Assembly: GCA_946122785.1 (NCBI GenBank)
Contig: CAMGYJ010000002.1
Span: 43,860,495-43,924,494, forward strand
Direction: 5' to 3'
Source: Linum tenue
Lineage: Eukaryota > Streptophyta > Magnoliopsida > Malpighiales > Linaceae
Length of the DNA stretch: 64,000 bases
Under the pieces are notes generated by a model that saw only the letters and a list, made by a program, of their open reading frames with translations, searched no databases and was not told where the DNA came from. This document shows positions 22,010 through 35,637 of the stretch, piece after piece (positions within the stretch are counted from its first letter, which is position 1; each line of letters opens with the position of its first letter). A program made the position numbers and the translations under genes.

Positions 22010-24345
22010 TGGTATTAGAGTCTAGTTCGTACTTCAAGGATTTTACGTCCTCACATGCATTCTTCCTCTCTCATTTACCTAATCGACGATGGTTGCTACT
22101 TTAATTAACTCATCTCAAGGATTTTACGCCCTCATATGCAACTACCTTGTCTTCTACCTCAACCACAATCCTACCACTTGCCCCCTCCGCATTCACACAC
22201 CCATACTGCATAAACCCTAATCTATGACGGGATTTTCTTGTCAAGCTGACATACGCTGTTAATTACGATCCATGGAGCATAACTATTTGAGTAGCTCTCA
22301 GGAGCGAGAACAAGGTAGGTTTCATTAGTTGATTAGTTTCAACTCCACATTTACTTGATGAGAATTATGCAACCCGTGAACAAAGCAACGATGTTGTCTA
22401 CTTTCTCATATTCAGATCTTTGGATCCCAAACTTGTTCATCGTGTCTCTTCATACCATGTCTTACTTCTCCTTCTAAAGAGTGAGTTACTCCTTCTACTG
22501 GTGCTACACTAGATCATAACTCCTTTTCTCCATTGCATGTCTTTTCACCGACCCATGAAACTACATAAAACACCCCAGAAAATCTACACCTATTCCATAA
22601 CATAACTCTCCTTATTCACCAACTCTACATTCACCTAATTCACCCTAGTTATCCTCTCAACCTATCCCTTCTCCAATCCCTTTACCATCAATGGCAGTAC
22701 ACCAAACTCCCTATCCTTCAACTCTTCCCATTGCTCTTTGAAAACCACCAAGACAACTTGTAAAACCTGTGAAAATATCCAATGGTTGCTTACCTATCGT
22801 ATGACACGTTGTCACCATGACACAAGAAGTATGATTTTTCAGTTAAGACAAATGTGATTCCTACTACATTTGAAGAAGCAATAAAACATGAATGTTGAGA
22901 TAATGCCATGAATAATGAACTTTAGGCATTGACAACAAATTAGACATGTGAGGGTTTCGAAATCTCCTGGGAAGAGGACTATAGGTAATAAATGAGTTAT
23001 ACTATCAAGTTTCATCCCAAAGGATCTATAGAACGATATAGAGTTAGGCTTGTAGCCAAAGGCTTTACTCAACTATATGGGATTGACTTTCTTGACACAT
23101 ATTCATCGGTTGCCAAGTTTAATTATGTCAAAACCTTGTTAGCTCTTGCTACAACCAAGAACTTGAAACAGTTTCAGTTAGATTTGAGTAATGTGTTTTT
23201 CCATGGAGATCTTGAAGAAGAAGTGTACATGGACTTACCACCTGGTATTTATGACTTTGGACATGTCTGTCGCCTCAAAAAGTCTCTATGGTCGAAAACA
23301 TGCATCCAGACAATGGTTCTTCAAACTCACATCTTCGTTACCTAGATTTGGTTATACTTAGTCAAATGTTGATAACTCCATGTTTATCCATCACAGTGCC
23401 ACTTTTGGTATTTCTATCCTACTTGTTTATGTAGATGACATTATCATTGTTGGTGATAATGTTAGGTATGAGAGATTTAAAAGATTTCTTGCATTCCCAA
23501 TTCAATATTCATGATCTTGATTCTTGACAAGCTTCGTTGTTTCTCGGGATTAGAGAATTCTCGATCATAAGGGGTATACATATCGGCCATAAGAAGTACT
23601 ATACTGATGTATTGGAGGATAATGGATATGAAGATACCAAGCTAGTTGTCACCCTCATTGACATGAAAACTAGGCTATCTACTGATGATGGACCATTGCT
23701 GGAAGATGTGTCTATTTTTCAGGAAAATTGTTGGATGATTCACTACCTCACCATCACACGTCATGATCTCACATTTGTAGTCCAAAAATTATGCTAATAT
23801 GAAGATACTCCCACGGTTACCCATATGCATCTTGCTTACGAAATTATCAAGTGCCTAAAGAATGCTTCAGGTTAAGAATTGTTCTACTCATCCATGTCAG
23901 ATCTTCTTTTTCCGTGATTTTAGTGATTTTGATTGGGCTTCATGCCTAGATACAAGATGATCGACTACATGATGTTTCATTGGGTAAATGTATGATCATT
24001 TGGAAATTCAAGAATTGGAAATTTCTTTCTCGTTCATCATCTTAAACTGAGTATAGGGGTCTTGCTCAACTTACTTGTGAAGTTGTATGGGTGAAGGGAC
24101 TTATGCAAGAACTACATGTTGATCATCCAACCTTGTAGAACTCTTATGTGACAATCGACCAGTGATATACATTGCTAAAAACCCAGTGTTCCATGAAAAG
24201 ACGAAACCCATTGTGATTAGTTGTCATGTGGTTTGTCAATTCCTCAAGTCCAAAATTATCTCTCTCATCATCTTGGTGCCGAGAACCAGATAGCATATAT
24301 GTTCACAAAGGGACATAGCATATTTTGTCTACAATTCATGTGCAA
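22010..24345 (+). mobile_element. Badly decayed Ty1/copia element
   Basis: A primer-binding-like site (TGGTATTAGAGTCT) is at 22010. About 850 bp further on, an RT core is recognisable: FEEAIKHE near 22870, IKFHPKGSIERYRVRLVAKGF from 23010, LDLSNVFFHGDLEEEVYMDLP at 23180-23240, and a YVDD-like VDDIIIV near 23430. An RNase H tail (IAYMFTKGHS at about 24290) closes it. Gag, protease and integrase are missing and many stops are present. No LTR pair was found. Confidence 0.75.
22992..23797 (+). pseudogene. Copia reverse transcriptase remnant
   Basis: RVT_2-type protein similarity is split over at least three frames. The first block, 22992-23345, covers RT palm motifs; the second, 23537-23797, covers the connection region (FLGIREFSIIRGIHIGHKKYYTDVL). 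The catalytic block between them is shifted out of frame. It cannot make a functional enzyme. Confidence 0.75.
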
Positions 24346-27300
24346 GCTGAATATACATAACTGTACACACTTCAAGAAATTAGTATATATATATATATAT
24401 ATATTGGGTACTGTAGAACTCACCATATATATATATATATACACCTTAAGGATTATAATTCTCTTACAAATTTCTTAACAACCACTCTATGATACTAGAA
24501 ACAATAACACTCTCTACACCAAATAATTTTGCACCTACCACTTTGGTCAAACTCTTTATTAATTACTCTTCTCATGGATTGCCTGGAAAAATTATTGACT
24601 TTTCTTAATAATCTGATAAGTTCTTATATATAAATAAATGGATGCGACTGCTATATGCTTGAGTATGTATATGATATTCAAGCTATTTTTGGTGGAATAT
24701 CTTTATCTACGTCATGAATTAAATCGATTTTGGGATATGATACTAAACCTTAACTTTTAATGGATAAATTCTAGGTCCCGATTCCTAAATCTGAACTCGA
24801 ACTCAATATAACAAAAAAACAATAATTGACCATTTAAATTGATTGAAAACTCATCAAAATATATCTAGCTGTCAGATCACCTGGATGAAGTCTTTACCGT
24901 ATATATATATAAAAATTAACTGTCCAATATGAAATGATCATTCTCTCAAAACAAACACATCATCATGTTTATTATTAATCACATTAGCATAAGGGTATGA
25001 AACATATACACATGCATCGTCGGCAACGAACGATCCTTAGAGTGCATGTTCCGGAAAACGACCGCAACCCAGCAAGAACCACCTAGTCTTGTCCATTTTT
25101 GGCTCCATATTATTTTCGCAAATCGCACGTAACGTAGAGAACCTAGGAAATTAATTCATTTACTTTTATGTATTGTTATTGTCGATCGTGATTCGTGAAA
25201 CATAATACATAGCAAACATCAACTCGAGAAAAAGGCTAAACAGCTTACCACTTTATTAGAGACATATCGCAAAATGTTTCTTCTTCTACTTAACCTCTCC
25301 CTTTGTACGTATTTCTTTCTCCTATTACAAAAATAGCTTTCCATTAATTTTGTAATACAAAAATATAGGAATTAAAAGAGCGCACACAAACAATGAAATT
25401 AATGAGATATAAAATATATATAGGTGTTATACCTTTTCTTCACTTGTGTAATACCTTTATTCCATTTTGAGAGGACTATTAACTATTAAGAGGTTATTTG
25501 TTTTAGGTTGGGTGACAAACCCAGCTCCACGGTAACCCATCCCTACCCGATAAAGCGGGTATAATTTATTTTTGATGGATTTTAGGTTGAGTGTAGGTTT
25601 AACCTCTTTTGAATAATTGGCGGGTTAGATTTGAATTTTTCCAAAACTCAACATACTTTCCACTCTATCCACAACCAGAAAGAAAGATCATGTCATTTTA
25701 TATCTAAACTTAACACTATGAATAATTTGTAAGTGTTATTAGAATGCAATTAGTATTTATGTTAATATATGTGAATAAATTTTTTGAATAATATTATGAT
25801 GTTTGTGTTCGAAAAAATAATTTTTTATTATGTTTGTGAACACTGAAATATTCATGCACTATTTAAATTGAGTTGAATTTTCTATTTTAAAACTCAATTG
25901 ATATTTTATCGGATTTTATTGTATGTGAATACGTTGGATTAGATTTGAGTTTAGAGCAACCCGATTCGACCCGACTCATTGTCATCCTTGATCTTCATTC
26001 CTCTCTTGTCCATTCACCCTCCCTTAATATTTATCTAATAATGAAAAACGGAAACAAGAAAACAATGTTAAACGTAATTGCAACTTTAAGTTAATACATA
26101 ATAGTTTTGTGGTAGTTCATTTGTGAAAATATTGTAAAGGGCTCGCGTTCATTCTCTTGGAACGATGCACATCTTGAACATGCCTTCACCTACGATCAGT
26201 AGTGAAAATAGAAAAATGGTCGAAGAGTGTTTTCTTCGTATCATAAAAATCAACTAAACAAAATAAAAAGTCAACAATATACTACTCAATACTCGTATGT
26301 ATAATTACAGAATAATAGTTTGGCTCAAATCGCTTACAATGAACCGCATCGAAATTCTACATTCTAAAAGTATTGTAGAACACATTCATGGTCCAAATTA
26401 GCACACAAATTTTGTTCAATATATAAATATATCAGTATCACATCATTCATTCGGATCTGATAATCGTACGTTCTTTGATATAGTCCATGAATGCAAATAA
26501 TCGCTCTACACTTGTGGTTGCAACAAACCGAATAAATGATAACTTGAGAAACAAATAAACATATCGCGATACAGTTTGTCTGTATTTGTATCCGGTTTTT
26601 CTTTCTTTCTTTCTTTCTAACTCATCAACTCTCTTATATGTATATGAACCTGTTATCAAATGATACATAACAAATATATTGAACCACACGATCCAATCTT
26701 CTCAATGCTTTTTCATTTGGTTCTCTGATTACGAAATTACTTTTGAGGAAAACCATCATAGTCTCCTTTTAATTCAAGAGAGAAATACCATGTGGTTTGG
26801 ACTTTACATATCTATCCCCATAAAACAACGCCTTTATTTGATCTCTCTATATCCCATTGCCATTGGACAAGTATGCTTGCACGAGGAGTTAGGCTTTTTT
26901 GAGCTTTTCTTGCTCGCCATCGATCTCAAGGTCCCATAGCTAGAGCTGGTCTCCAATTCCCACGAATTATATATATATACACAAAGCAGTGCCGTTGCTT
27001 GCCCTAATTCCTGCTTTACTATACCTGGCTATAAAATAAAATGAAATGAAATGAAACCTTCGCCCGATAATCACATGGAACGTGGGGAAAAGAGGGGACA
27101 CAATATGACTTCATTATCAGGGAATACTATACAATAGAATCAAATAATTCTATGCTTTAATTGTGCTAAAAGTTAGCTCTTATTATTATGCGTGTTCTCA
27201 AGTACTATTCATTCACTATAAAAATATGAATTATACATATGTCCCTCGAAATTTGCTTCAACACTCTTCCCCGATCCCCATATATATCCCACACAGAAAG

Positions 27301-27503
27301 AAAAATTATTAAGTACGACATAAATGATATATCTAGAATGTTAGAGGGGTAATTAATACTATCCTTTGGTTTAAAACAAAAATAATCTCTCCTTCAGTTT
27401 GACTTCGAATCTCGAAAGTGAGTGGCTTTGTGGTGAAATTTGCCAATGATAAAAATTAATTATCAGAAAGTTTTTGACGAACATGACCATGGGTCATCTT
27501 TCA
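24346..27503. other. AT-rich intergenic DNA with microsatellites
   Basis: The stretch contains (AT)n runs at about 24382-24403 and 24426-24443 and a CTTT repeat near 26597-26618. Gene-like similarity is absent. GGGT/ACCC-rich words at 25500-25640 and 25930-25990 hint at an old hAT-like element, but its ends cannot be fixed. Confidence 0.4.
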
Positions 27504-27508
27504 ACATT

Positions 27509-28257
27509 TGTTGCCAAAATTGTTCACCTATACTAACAAATTTCTTGTAGAACAAGTAACAAATTAAGATCATGTAATCAACACAAGAAATATATAAGTT
27601 CACGAAATCATGCAAATACACATGAAAGCGTCCTAGCCGACAGAATTCACTGTCTCTCCTTAAGAAATCTTATTCCCCTCTAGTACCCAAGGTTATGAAA
27701 TGATTTCTCACATAATAGAAAGGACGTACCTTTTCCGGCGTAGTGGTACCTCAAACCCTGGAAATCACCAAACGCAGCGAACCGGCGAGAACCACACTTG
27801 ACTCGATTTTCTCTTTGAATAAACAATGCCAGAAACTAGTTTTGGATTTTAGTAGAGTTTTGGTACCGGAAAAATGTATGTAAAAACCAGTGGGGGTTAT
27901 GTGCTATTTATAGAAAATGAAGGAGTGCGTACGAAGGGAGACGAATCTTCATATGAGTGGTTACACCCCAACCAACACATTGATTCATTTTAAAATAATG
28001 AACCATTACATCGGTTCGGCCGATGGTAGTTGGACTGCTTTGGTTTTTACAATCGCCACATTGATTTGATTCAATTTGGTTCAACTCGGTTTGGTTCGGT
28101 TGGTTACAAAAACCAATATTATCGATTACCAACATATTACATCAAATCGACCGAATTCGCGGCCACGCCTTCCCACAGCTTACCAACATGGTTCTTCAAG
28201 AGATTCTCTTGGATCTTTCCCCTTTCATTTCCATTCACACCACTAAAAATCCCAACA
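27509..28257 (-). repeat. Left LTR (3' LTR on the minus strand) of element D
   Basis: A 749-bp terminal repeat, TGTTG...CAACA. The matching right copy carries the copia insertion at 31144. Shared landmarks include gcgtcctagccgaca, ctcccctctagtacccaag and ttacaccccaaccaacaca. Confidence 0.85.
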
Positions 28258-30776
28258 ACCCCCACATGAATGGAGAATGTTGTACTTTAAAACTATGCAA
28301 AAAATCGTGTGATTCTCGACTAAGAATTAGTTGCATCGGGATAGGTAGGTTTCCCTTTGAACCTTCCTTAGTGAACATATATCGAGTATACTCACCAATC
28401 GGTAGATGTGATATCTTTGAACTTTCGGTTTTTCTTGTATACTAAGACAACATATGTCACACAGCTAACTCTTATCCGTCACTGGTTCTCATTGTTGTTT
28501 TCGTTTTAGCCATGAACACTGCCTGGTCTCATGAGTGCTTAGAGAACTGGCCTTCTTTTATTCTCTTTGAAGAGGCTCCACTTCACACTCACATAGGTGA
28601 TTTCTAAACGTGTATTTCGAAAATACACTATTTGATCACATCCCGTGTCAAACTTAGAAATCATTAAAAACCTTGCATCTTTAGGTTTACCCTTATAGTT
28701 GGACATTGTCTCGTCATGAGAATGGACATTGAAAATTTGACAATGTCGGACCATCATTCACAACTTTGTTTGCTCCTTGAACCTAGAGGTTGGGTCTGCC
28801 AATCCTACATAGGTAGAGTTACTGCCATGATGATTTGTCATAGACCACGAGTCCATTCCCTTCGATGTTTTATTTAAATTTTAGGTGGGCCCCAAGTTTT
28901 TTATCATTTGATCTAAATTATAATCTCCGATAACTCGCTAGAAATTAATCAATCAATAATGTTATGTTTTAATGACGAGATTTTCACATAACACTTCTAG
29001 CCCTTGCAATAACAATTTTGTGCACAAGTGCGTTTAATAACGCCATTCTTCACAGGCCAGACTATTGAACTTCACCGGTCATAGAGTGGGTATATATGCA
29101 GTTTAACTTGGATGTTTTCCAAGGTACTGCTCTCCATCAACCATAAATCCATATTCATCAATGGATTATACTTTGTGGTTCATCCGGTGAGTTCCTTTGG
29201 GTATAATACACCAAAGACTCGTCTCTTTTGATTCACTACACATCACGTGTGCTTGACTTGATTTTATTACCTTGCAATAATCTTAACACATGACACTAGT
29301 GTTGAAGTCTCTCCACTTCATTAACCTTAGAGTACTTGAACTTCACACGTATCTCTTTCAATGTAGTGATATTTATGATTTATCTTAGGGTTTATGCAAA
29401 ACTCATAAGTATCCACATCTTCACTTTGGAATCACCCAAGCGACATTCCACATCACTTCTCCCAATTTATCCCCCACATTTCAACTATTTCGCCACAGTA
29501 GTTGAAACCAACGCTTCCGGTTTGAGGAATGTTGTTCATATACTTGCATGTAAATGGTTGACATCTTTCTCTCTTTGGAAAGAGTGGATCACATCTCTAA
29601 GAAATCTTTTTTCGGATTTCTAAACTAGCTCTCTGACATAAATGTCAACATATGCTAGATTTTACTCATAAGTTATACCCTTGGAGCGGTTAATTGCATG
29701 AGGTTTATGGACTTACTCTTTCTCACTGGACACCTTCATACTTTCAAGTATGACTTGTTTGACCTTAATTTCCATTTTTTGTCTTATGGATAACTTTGTG
29801 TCCCATTGTAAGGGTATTTTTTTAAGATAATAGTTGAAACCAACTACACTTCTCCTCCACAATTCTACCATTTGCCAAACATCATGGAATAATTATTTTC
29901 CATGATTTACGTATAGAACTTGACAACCACTATCTTCATCTAATTGTTTAACAATGGTATGTTCTAATTCGGTTAGCATACCACAAACAATTCAGATATT
30001 ATTAGAATTATCATATAATTACTTACCAAAGGTATTGGTCAAGGCTACTTGAGATACCACAAGTAATTCAGATGCATTCCAATACTGGAAACCCCATCTA
30101 ATTACTTACTAATGACATTAGTCAAAAAAGCTTGACATACCACAAGTAATTCTAATGATTTTTCTAACTCACTAGTCTAATTACTTGTCAATAGTATAAG
30201 CTTCATAAATATAGCATAAGTAATTTAGACTTTAAGTTTAATAAGATCATCTCAATTGAGCTCTCATGCCCAATTGTTTTTCCAATGGTATATGTCTACA
30301 TATACCATAAACAATTCCGACGATGAATACTTTGATGATCACCATTCTTTAACAAGTTTATTCAATCCCTTTAAGGATCCATCTTAGTTTTAATTTTCCT
30401 TTCCCTCAAGGCATAGGAAACATCAAGTCCTAAACCACATACATGATAAATAAATTATCATGTCTTCACAAGTACCATTGGAATTAGAATTCCTTATCCC
30501 TTGTGGCTTACTCGTAATGCAATTTTTTAGACGTGCATTAATCAAACTTCATCTCCAACACACCGAAGATATCATTTTCGTTCTATGTTCACTTTACCTT
30601 GAACATAACATTTGCATTCACATTTTCAACAACTTAGGCTCAGATAGACTTGACCACAAGTCCCCACAAGCCTCTCATTATAGATCAAAAGATGAACAAC
30701 CGAATTCGTCTTGCAATTGTTCTTAACCTAAACATGCCGTGAACAATTAACAATTTCTATTAAGATTTCTTAAGAT
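28258..30776. other. Non-coding inside of element D
   Basis: I see no retroviral-type protein similarity on either strand over 2519 bp. The part next to the right LTR (29910-30330), which is the leader region on the minus strand, is made of diverged tandem repeats. The rest is unique AT-rich DNA. Confidence 0.6.
29910..30330 (-). repeat. Diverged tandem repeat of about 80 bp in the leader of element D
   Basis: About five units follow one another, each with a taattact-type block, a tattggtc/gacattagtc block and a dataccacaagtaattcaga-type block (positions near 29990, 30065, 30145, 30220 and 30310). Units differ strongly, so the array is old. Confidence 0.6.
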
Positions 30777-31143
30777 TGTTGTGAAAATTGTTCACGTATA
30801 CTATTTTCTTGTAGAACAAGTATAAAATTAAGATCATGTAATCAACACAACAAACATATAAGATCACAAAATCATGCAAATACATATGCAAGCGTCCTAG
30901 CCGACAAAATTCACTGTCTCTCCTTAAGGAATCTGATTCCCCTCTAGTACCCAAGATTATGGAATAATTCCTCCCAGGATAGAAAGGGCGTACCTTTTCG
31001 GTGTAGCGTTACCTCAAACCTTGGAAACCATCGAACGCAGTGAACCGGCGAGAACTACACTTGACTCGATTTTATCATTGAAAAATCAACGCAGAAAACT
31101 ACTTTTGGATTTTGGCGGAGTTTTGGTAACGGAAAAATGTACA
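30777..31143 (-). repeat. Right LTR of element D, first part (before the copia insertion)
   Basis: The part continues after the insertion at 36048-36423; the 5 bases GTACA were duplicated when the copia element inserted. The joined length is about 743 bp against 749 bp for the left LTR. The right end reads cccaaaa where the left LTR has cccaaca, one base different. Confidence 0.85.
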
Positions 31144-31547
31144 TGTTGATATGCTTGAATCGGATTATCAGCCGCTACGACTGGTAACCGGGGGTCTCGC
31201 TGCCCGGTCAGCGAGTGGGGTCCAGGGGCAACGCCCCTGGCCCATGGTGTATGGGCTCAATGTTATTTGGGTTCGGGTTCTGGGCCTGGTCTGTAACCGT
31301 TTCCTTTGCTAGATTGGATTAGGTTTAGACCCACATGGAGAAGTACTATAAATACTTCTCATACTCCTCTGTAATCTGTAATCTCCTCAGTATAGTGAAA
31401 TCGTCTCTCTCTCGCCCGTGGACGTAGCTAACACACATCGTGTTAGTGAACCACGTAAATCGTGTGTCGTGTTTTCGATTCTCGCTTTCGTATTCTTGCT
31501 TTGTCGATCCCGGCGGTTTCCCGATCCGTAGCAGCGCGTTTATAACA
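31144..31547 (+). repeat. 5' LTR of copia element 1
   Basis: A 404-bp LTR, TGTTGATATG...TTATAACA. The TATA box CTATAAATAC at about 31343 is followed by a U5 with AGTGAACCACGTAAATCGTG. It almost equals the right LTR. Confidence 0.95.
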
Positions 31548-31549
31548 AG

Positions 31550-31562
31550 TGGTATCAGAGCC
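31550..31562 (+). other. Primer-binding site of copia element 1
   Basis: TGGTATCAGAGCC lies two bases after the LTR and is complementary to the 3' end of plant initiator tRNA-Met, the usual copia primer. Confidence 0.9.
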
Positions 31563-31600
31563 TCGGCTGGAAATCAGGCTAGGGTTTTCGATTTAGAAGA

Positions 31601-34600
31601 ATGACGTCGGTGAACATGAAGATCGAAAAGTTCACGGGGAAGAACAGCTTCGCTATATGGCAGATCAAGATGCAGGCTTTACTAAAACAGCAAGGGCTGT
31701 GGGGGCCGCTGTCTGCGAAACAGAAGAAGGCAGCGGTCGATGACGATGAGTGGAATACCCTGGAGGAGAAGGCCCACTCGACCATCATGCTATCGTTGTC
31801 TGATGACGTCATCATTGAAGTCGCTGCTGAGAAGACTGCCGCGGGCTTGTGGTTGAAACTAGAGAGTCTGTACATGACTAAGTCTCTAACCAACAAGCTG
31901 CATCTCAAGCAACGGTTGTTCAGCTTGAGGATGCAAGAAGGTACGCCTTTGAGGGAACATCTCGAACAACTTAACTCTATTTTGCTGGATCTGCGTAATA
32001 TAGATGTTCAAGTTGATGACGAGGATGCTGCCCTAATCCTGCTGGTTTCTTTGCCGAGTTCATATGAGAATTTCGTTGATTCTTTTATTGCCGGTAAAGA
32101 AAGCGTGTCGTTGGAGGATGTCAGGTCTGTTCTTCATACGAGAGAGATCAGACATAAGGCGTCCGGATCTGGTACAGGTGGTGAGGCATCGGGTTTGGCT
32201 GTTACAGGTGGAAAGGGAAAGAAGAAATCTGGTAAAGGGAATTCGAGCAAGAATTCCAAGGGTCCCGGTCCACAGCCAGGTGATGCTTGTCACAACTGTA
32301 AGGAAGTGGGGCATTGGAAGTACAACTGTCCCAAGAGAAGAGGGCAACAGAAGAAACAAGGTTCAGTTGCCGTGGCAGAAGTGGACAACAGTTCTGAAGA
32401 CGATCTCGCCTTGGCTGTAGATGAGAAGGCACTTCGTGGTGATGTGTGGTTTCTGGATACTGCAGCCTCATACCATATGTCTCCGAACAGGGATTGCTTC
32501 ACAACCTACGAGCAGATAGATGGTGGTAACGTGGTCATGGCTAATGGAGCTGTCTGCAAGGTTGTTGGAATCGGGTCCATAAAGGTTCGGACACATGATG
32601 GTTCGTTCTGTACCGTGAATGATGTCAGACATGTTCCACGAATGACAAAGAACCTGATCTCCTTGAGTCTACTCGACAGCAAGGGCTTCAGCTTCAAAGG
32701 AAAAGGTGGAGTTGTGTATGTCTGCAAAGGTTCAAGGAAGGTGCTGAAGGGCGTGAAGCGTAGGACCTTGTATGCATTACAAGGGTCTGTGTTGTCTGGT
32801 TCTGCTGCAGTTGCATCGTCTCAGGTTCAACAGGAAGATATGACCACTCTCTGGCACATGAGACTGGGGCATATGAGTGAACGGGGGATGCAAGTTCTAT
32901 CGAAGAGGGATCTTCTTTGCGGGCACAAGGTGCAGAATTTGGAATTCTGTGAGCATTGTGTGTTTGGGAAGCTACATCGCAGTAAGTTTCCCAAGAAGGG
33001 TATCCACCGGACGAAGGGGATACTGGATTACCTCCACTCCGACTGTTGGGGTCCTTCACGAGTTGAATCCATTGGAGGCAGCATGTATTTTCTGTCTATT
33101 ATTGATTATTCGAGATTTACTTGGATTTTCATGATGAAGCAGAAAAGTGAGGCTTTCACGAAGTTCAAGCAGTGGAAGACATTGGTGGAGAATCAGACCG
33201 GTAAGAAGATCAAGAAGCTGCGAACGGACAATGGTCTGGAGTTCTGCAGTTCTGAGTTCAACGAATTCTGCAAGGATGAAGGGATTGCCCGTCATCGGAC
33301 TGTTAGAGATACACTCCAGCAGAATGGCGTTGCAGAAAGGATGAACCAGACATTGTTGGAGAGAGCACGGTGCATGCTTTCTAATGCTGGACTAGAGAGA
33401 AGATTCTGGGCAGAAGCAGTAAACTATGGCGTGCTTCCTGATCAACCGTGGACCACACACAGGTATCGAGTGTAAGACTCCTTATGAAGTGTGGTATGGT
33501 AAGCCTGCTGATTACTCTTCACTGAAAGTTTTTGGGTGTCCTGTTTATTATCATGTGGATGAGGGTAAACTTAACCCAAGGGCAAAGAAGGGTGTATTTG
33601 TGGGTTACGGAGATGGAGTTAAGGGATTTCGAGTCTGGTCACCTTCTGAGCATCGAGTTATACTTAGTAGAAATGTGATATTTGATGAGAAGTCTATGTT
33701 TAACCCCATGTTGAAGGTCACTGTTGTTGAAGGTAGCAGGAATGTTGATAAGCAGGTGGAGCTGCAAACTCTCAATGAGAGTGAGTTTGAGCACCAAGGT
33801 GGAGAAGATCAACATGATGAGGATGTCTCTGCAGAGCCAGAAACTTCAGAGTCCAGTGCACGAGCTCAACAGTCTATTACTTTCGGTAGACCGAAGAGAG
33901 CGACTGCAGGAGTACCTCCACAGAGGTATGGCTTCGAGGACATGGTGGCGTATTCATTTCAGGTTGATGAAGAAGTGGATGCAGGAGAGCCACAGTCCTA
34001 TAGAGAAGCAGTTTCGGGCGGTGAAGCTGATCAGTGGCTTGCCGCAATGGGAGATGAGATAGAATCCCATGACAGGAATCAGACTTGGGAGCTAGTCAAA
34101 CGACCACGGGGAAGGAAGATTGTGACAAACAAGTGGATCTACAAGAAGAAGGAAGGAATCACTTCTAAAGAGGGCATGAAATTTAAAGCTCGGGTGGTTG
34201 CACGAGGCTTCTCTCAGAGGGAAGGAGTTGACTACAATGAGATTTTCTCACCAGTGGTCAGACATACTTCGATCAGAGTGCTACTAGCAATAGTGGCACA
34301 TTATGACTTGGAGCTCGAGCAGCTAGACGTGAAGACAGCTTTCCTGCATGGAGAGTTGGAGGAAGAAATTTACATGACTCAGCCAGAAGGATTCGAGGTT
34401 CCCGTAAAAGAAGACTATGTTTGTAAGCTGAAGAAGTCCTTGTATAGACTTAAGCAATCTCCGAGGCAGTGGTACAAGAGATTTGACAGTTACATGCTTG
34501 AGCTGGGCTACAGCAGAAGTCCATATGATTGTTGTGTATATCACAGCAAGGCAGAGGATGGTTCGATGATATATCTAGTTCTGTATGTGGATGATATGCT

Positions 34601-35543
34601 CATAGTTGCGAGGTCAAAGTCTGATATCCAGAAGTTAAAGGGGCTTCTCAGTGCTGAGTTTGAGATGAAGGATTTGGGAGCTGCTCAGAAGATCTTGGGT
34701 ATGGAGATTTACAGGGACAGGTCGAAGAAGAAGCTTTTCTTGTCACAGAAGAGCTACATCCAGAAGATATTGTCGAGGTTTGGCATGTCTTCAGCAAAGC
34801 CCTTAAATACTCCTAGTGCTTCAAATGTTCATCTATCCTCAGCTTATGCACCGCAGTCAGAGGCTGAGAAGGGGTACATGTCGAGAGTCCCATATGCTAG
34901 TGCAGTAGGTAGCTTGATGTACGCTATGGTATGCACTAGACCTGATCTTGCACATGCTGTTAGTGTTGTTAGCAGGTTTATGATACAACCTGGGAAGGAG
35001 CATTGGCAGGCTGTGAAGAGGATCTTCCGGTACCTTAAGGGTACACCTGATGTGGGGATTAGCTTCGGAAGTGATGCAGAGTGCTTGGTGTCTGGGTATT
35101 CTGACTCGGACTATGCTGGAGATGTTGACACGAGGAGATCGATGACCGGTTTTGTATTCACTCTTGGGAGTTCTGTAGTGAGCTGGAAGGCAACTTTGCA
35201 GTCGGCGGTGACATTGTCTACTACTGAGGCAGAGTATATGGCGTTGACAGAAGCTGCCAAGGAGGGAATATGGTTGAAGGGACTGGTTGGTGATCTTGGT
35301 CTACATCATGATCAGGCAGTGGTGTATTGCGACAGTTTGAGTGCAATATGCTTGGCCAAGGATCAAGTCCACCATGAGAGGACTAAGCACATCGATGTGA
35401 GGTATCATTTCTTGAGGACAGAGAAGAGGATTAAGGTGAAGAAGGTTGGCACCGCGGATAATCCTGCTGATATGTTCACGAAGCCGGTTCCACATGGCAA
35501 GTTCCAACACTGCTTGGAGTTGCTGAATGTCTTGAGTGGGTGA
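31601..35543 (+). pseudogene. Copia element 1 gag-pol polyprotein with one frameshift
   Basis: First frame, 31601-33475: UBN2-type gag, zinc knuckle CHNCKEVGHWKYNC (32290-32331), protease with DTAAS at about 32457 in place of the usual D-T/S-G-A, the GAG-pre-integrase HMRLGHMSERG block, and integrase (first Asp in HSDCWGP, second in RTDNG, Glu in QQNGVAER). A net one-base shift near 33425 moves the reading into the second frame. That frame runs to the stop at 35541-35543: integrase C-part, RT ([27 protein letters not shown]) and RNase H ([24 protein letters not shown]). The Gly-to-Ala change next to the protease aspartate may also reduce activity. Apart from the shift I see no stop codon. Confidence 0.92.
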
Positions 35544-35637
35544 CTCCGCCCTACGGGGCATTGATGACGGGAGAGAGAGAAGGAGCAGAGTACATCAGAG
35601 ATTTCAGAGGAAGAGGATTCAAGTCAAGGTGGAGATT

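Noticed and set aside
25500..25992. Old hAT-like element with GGGTTGGGTGACAA and TTGTCATCC near its edges
   Set aside because: Tips do not match each other well and no 8-bp TSD could be found.
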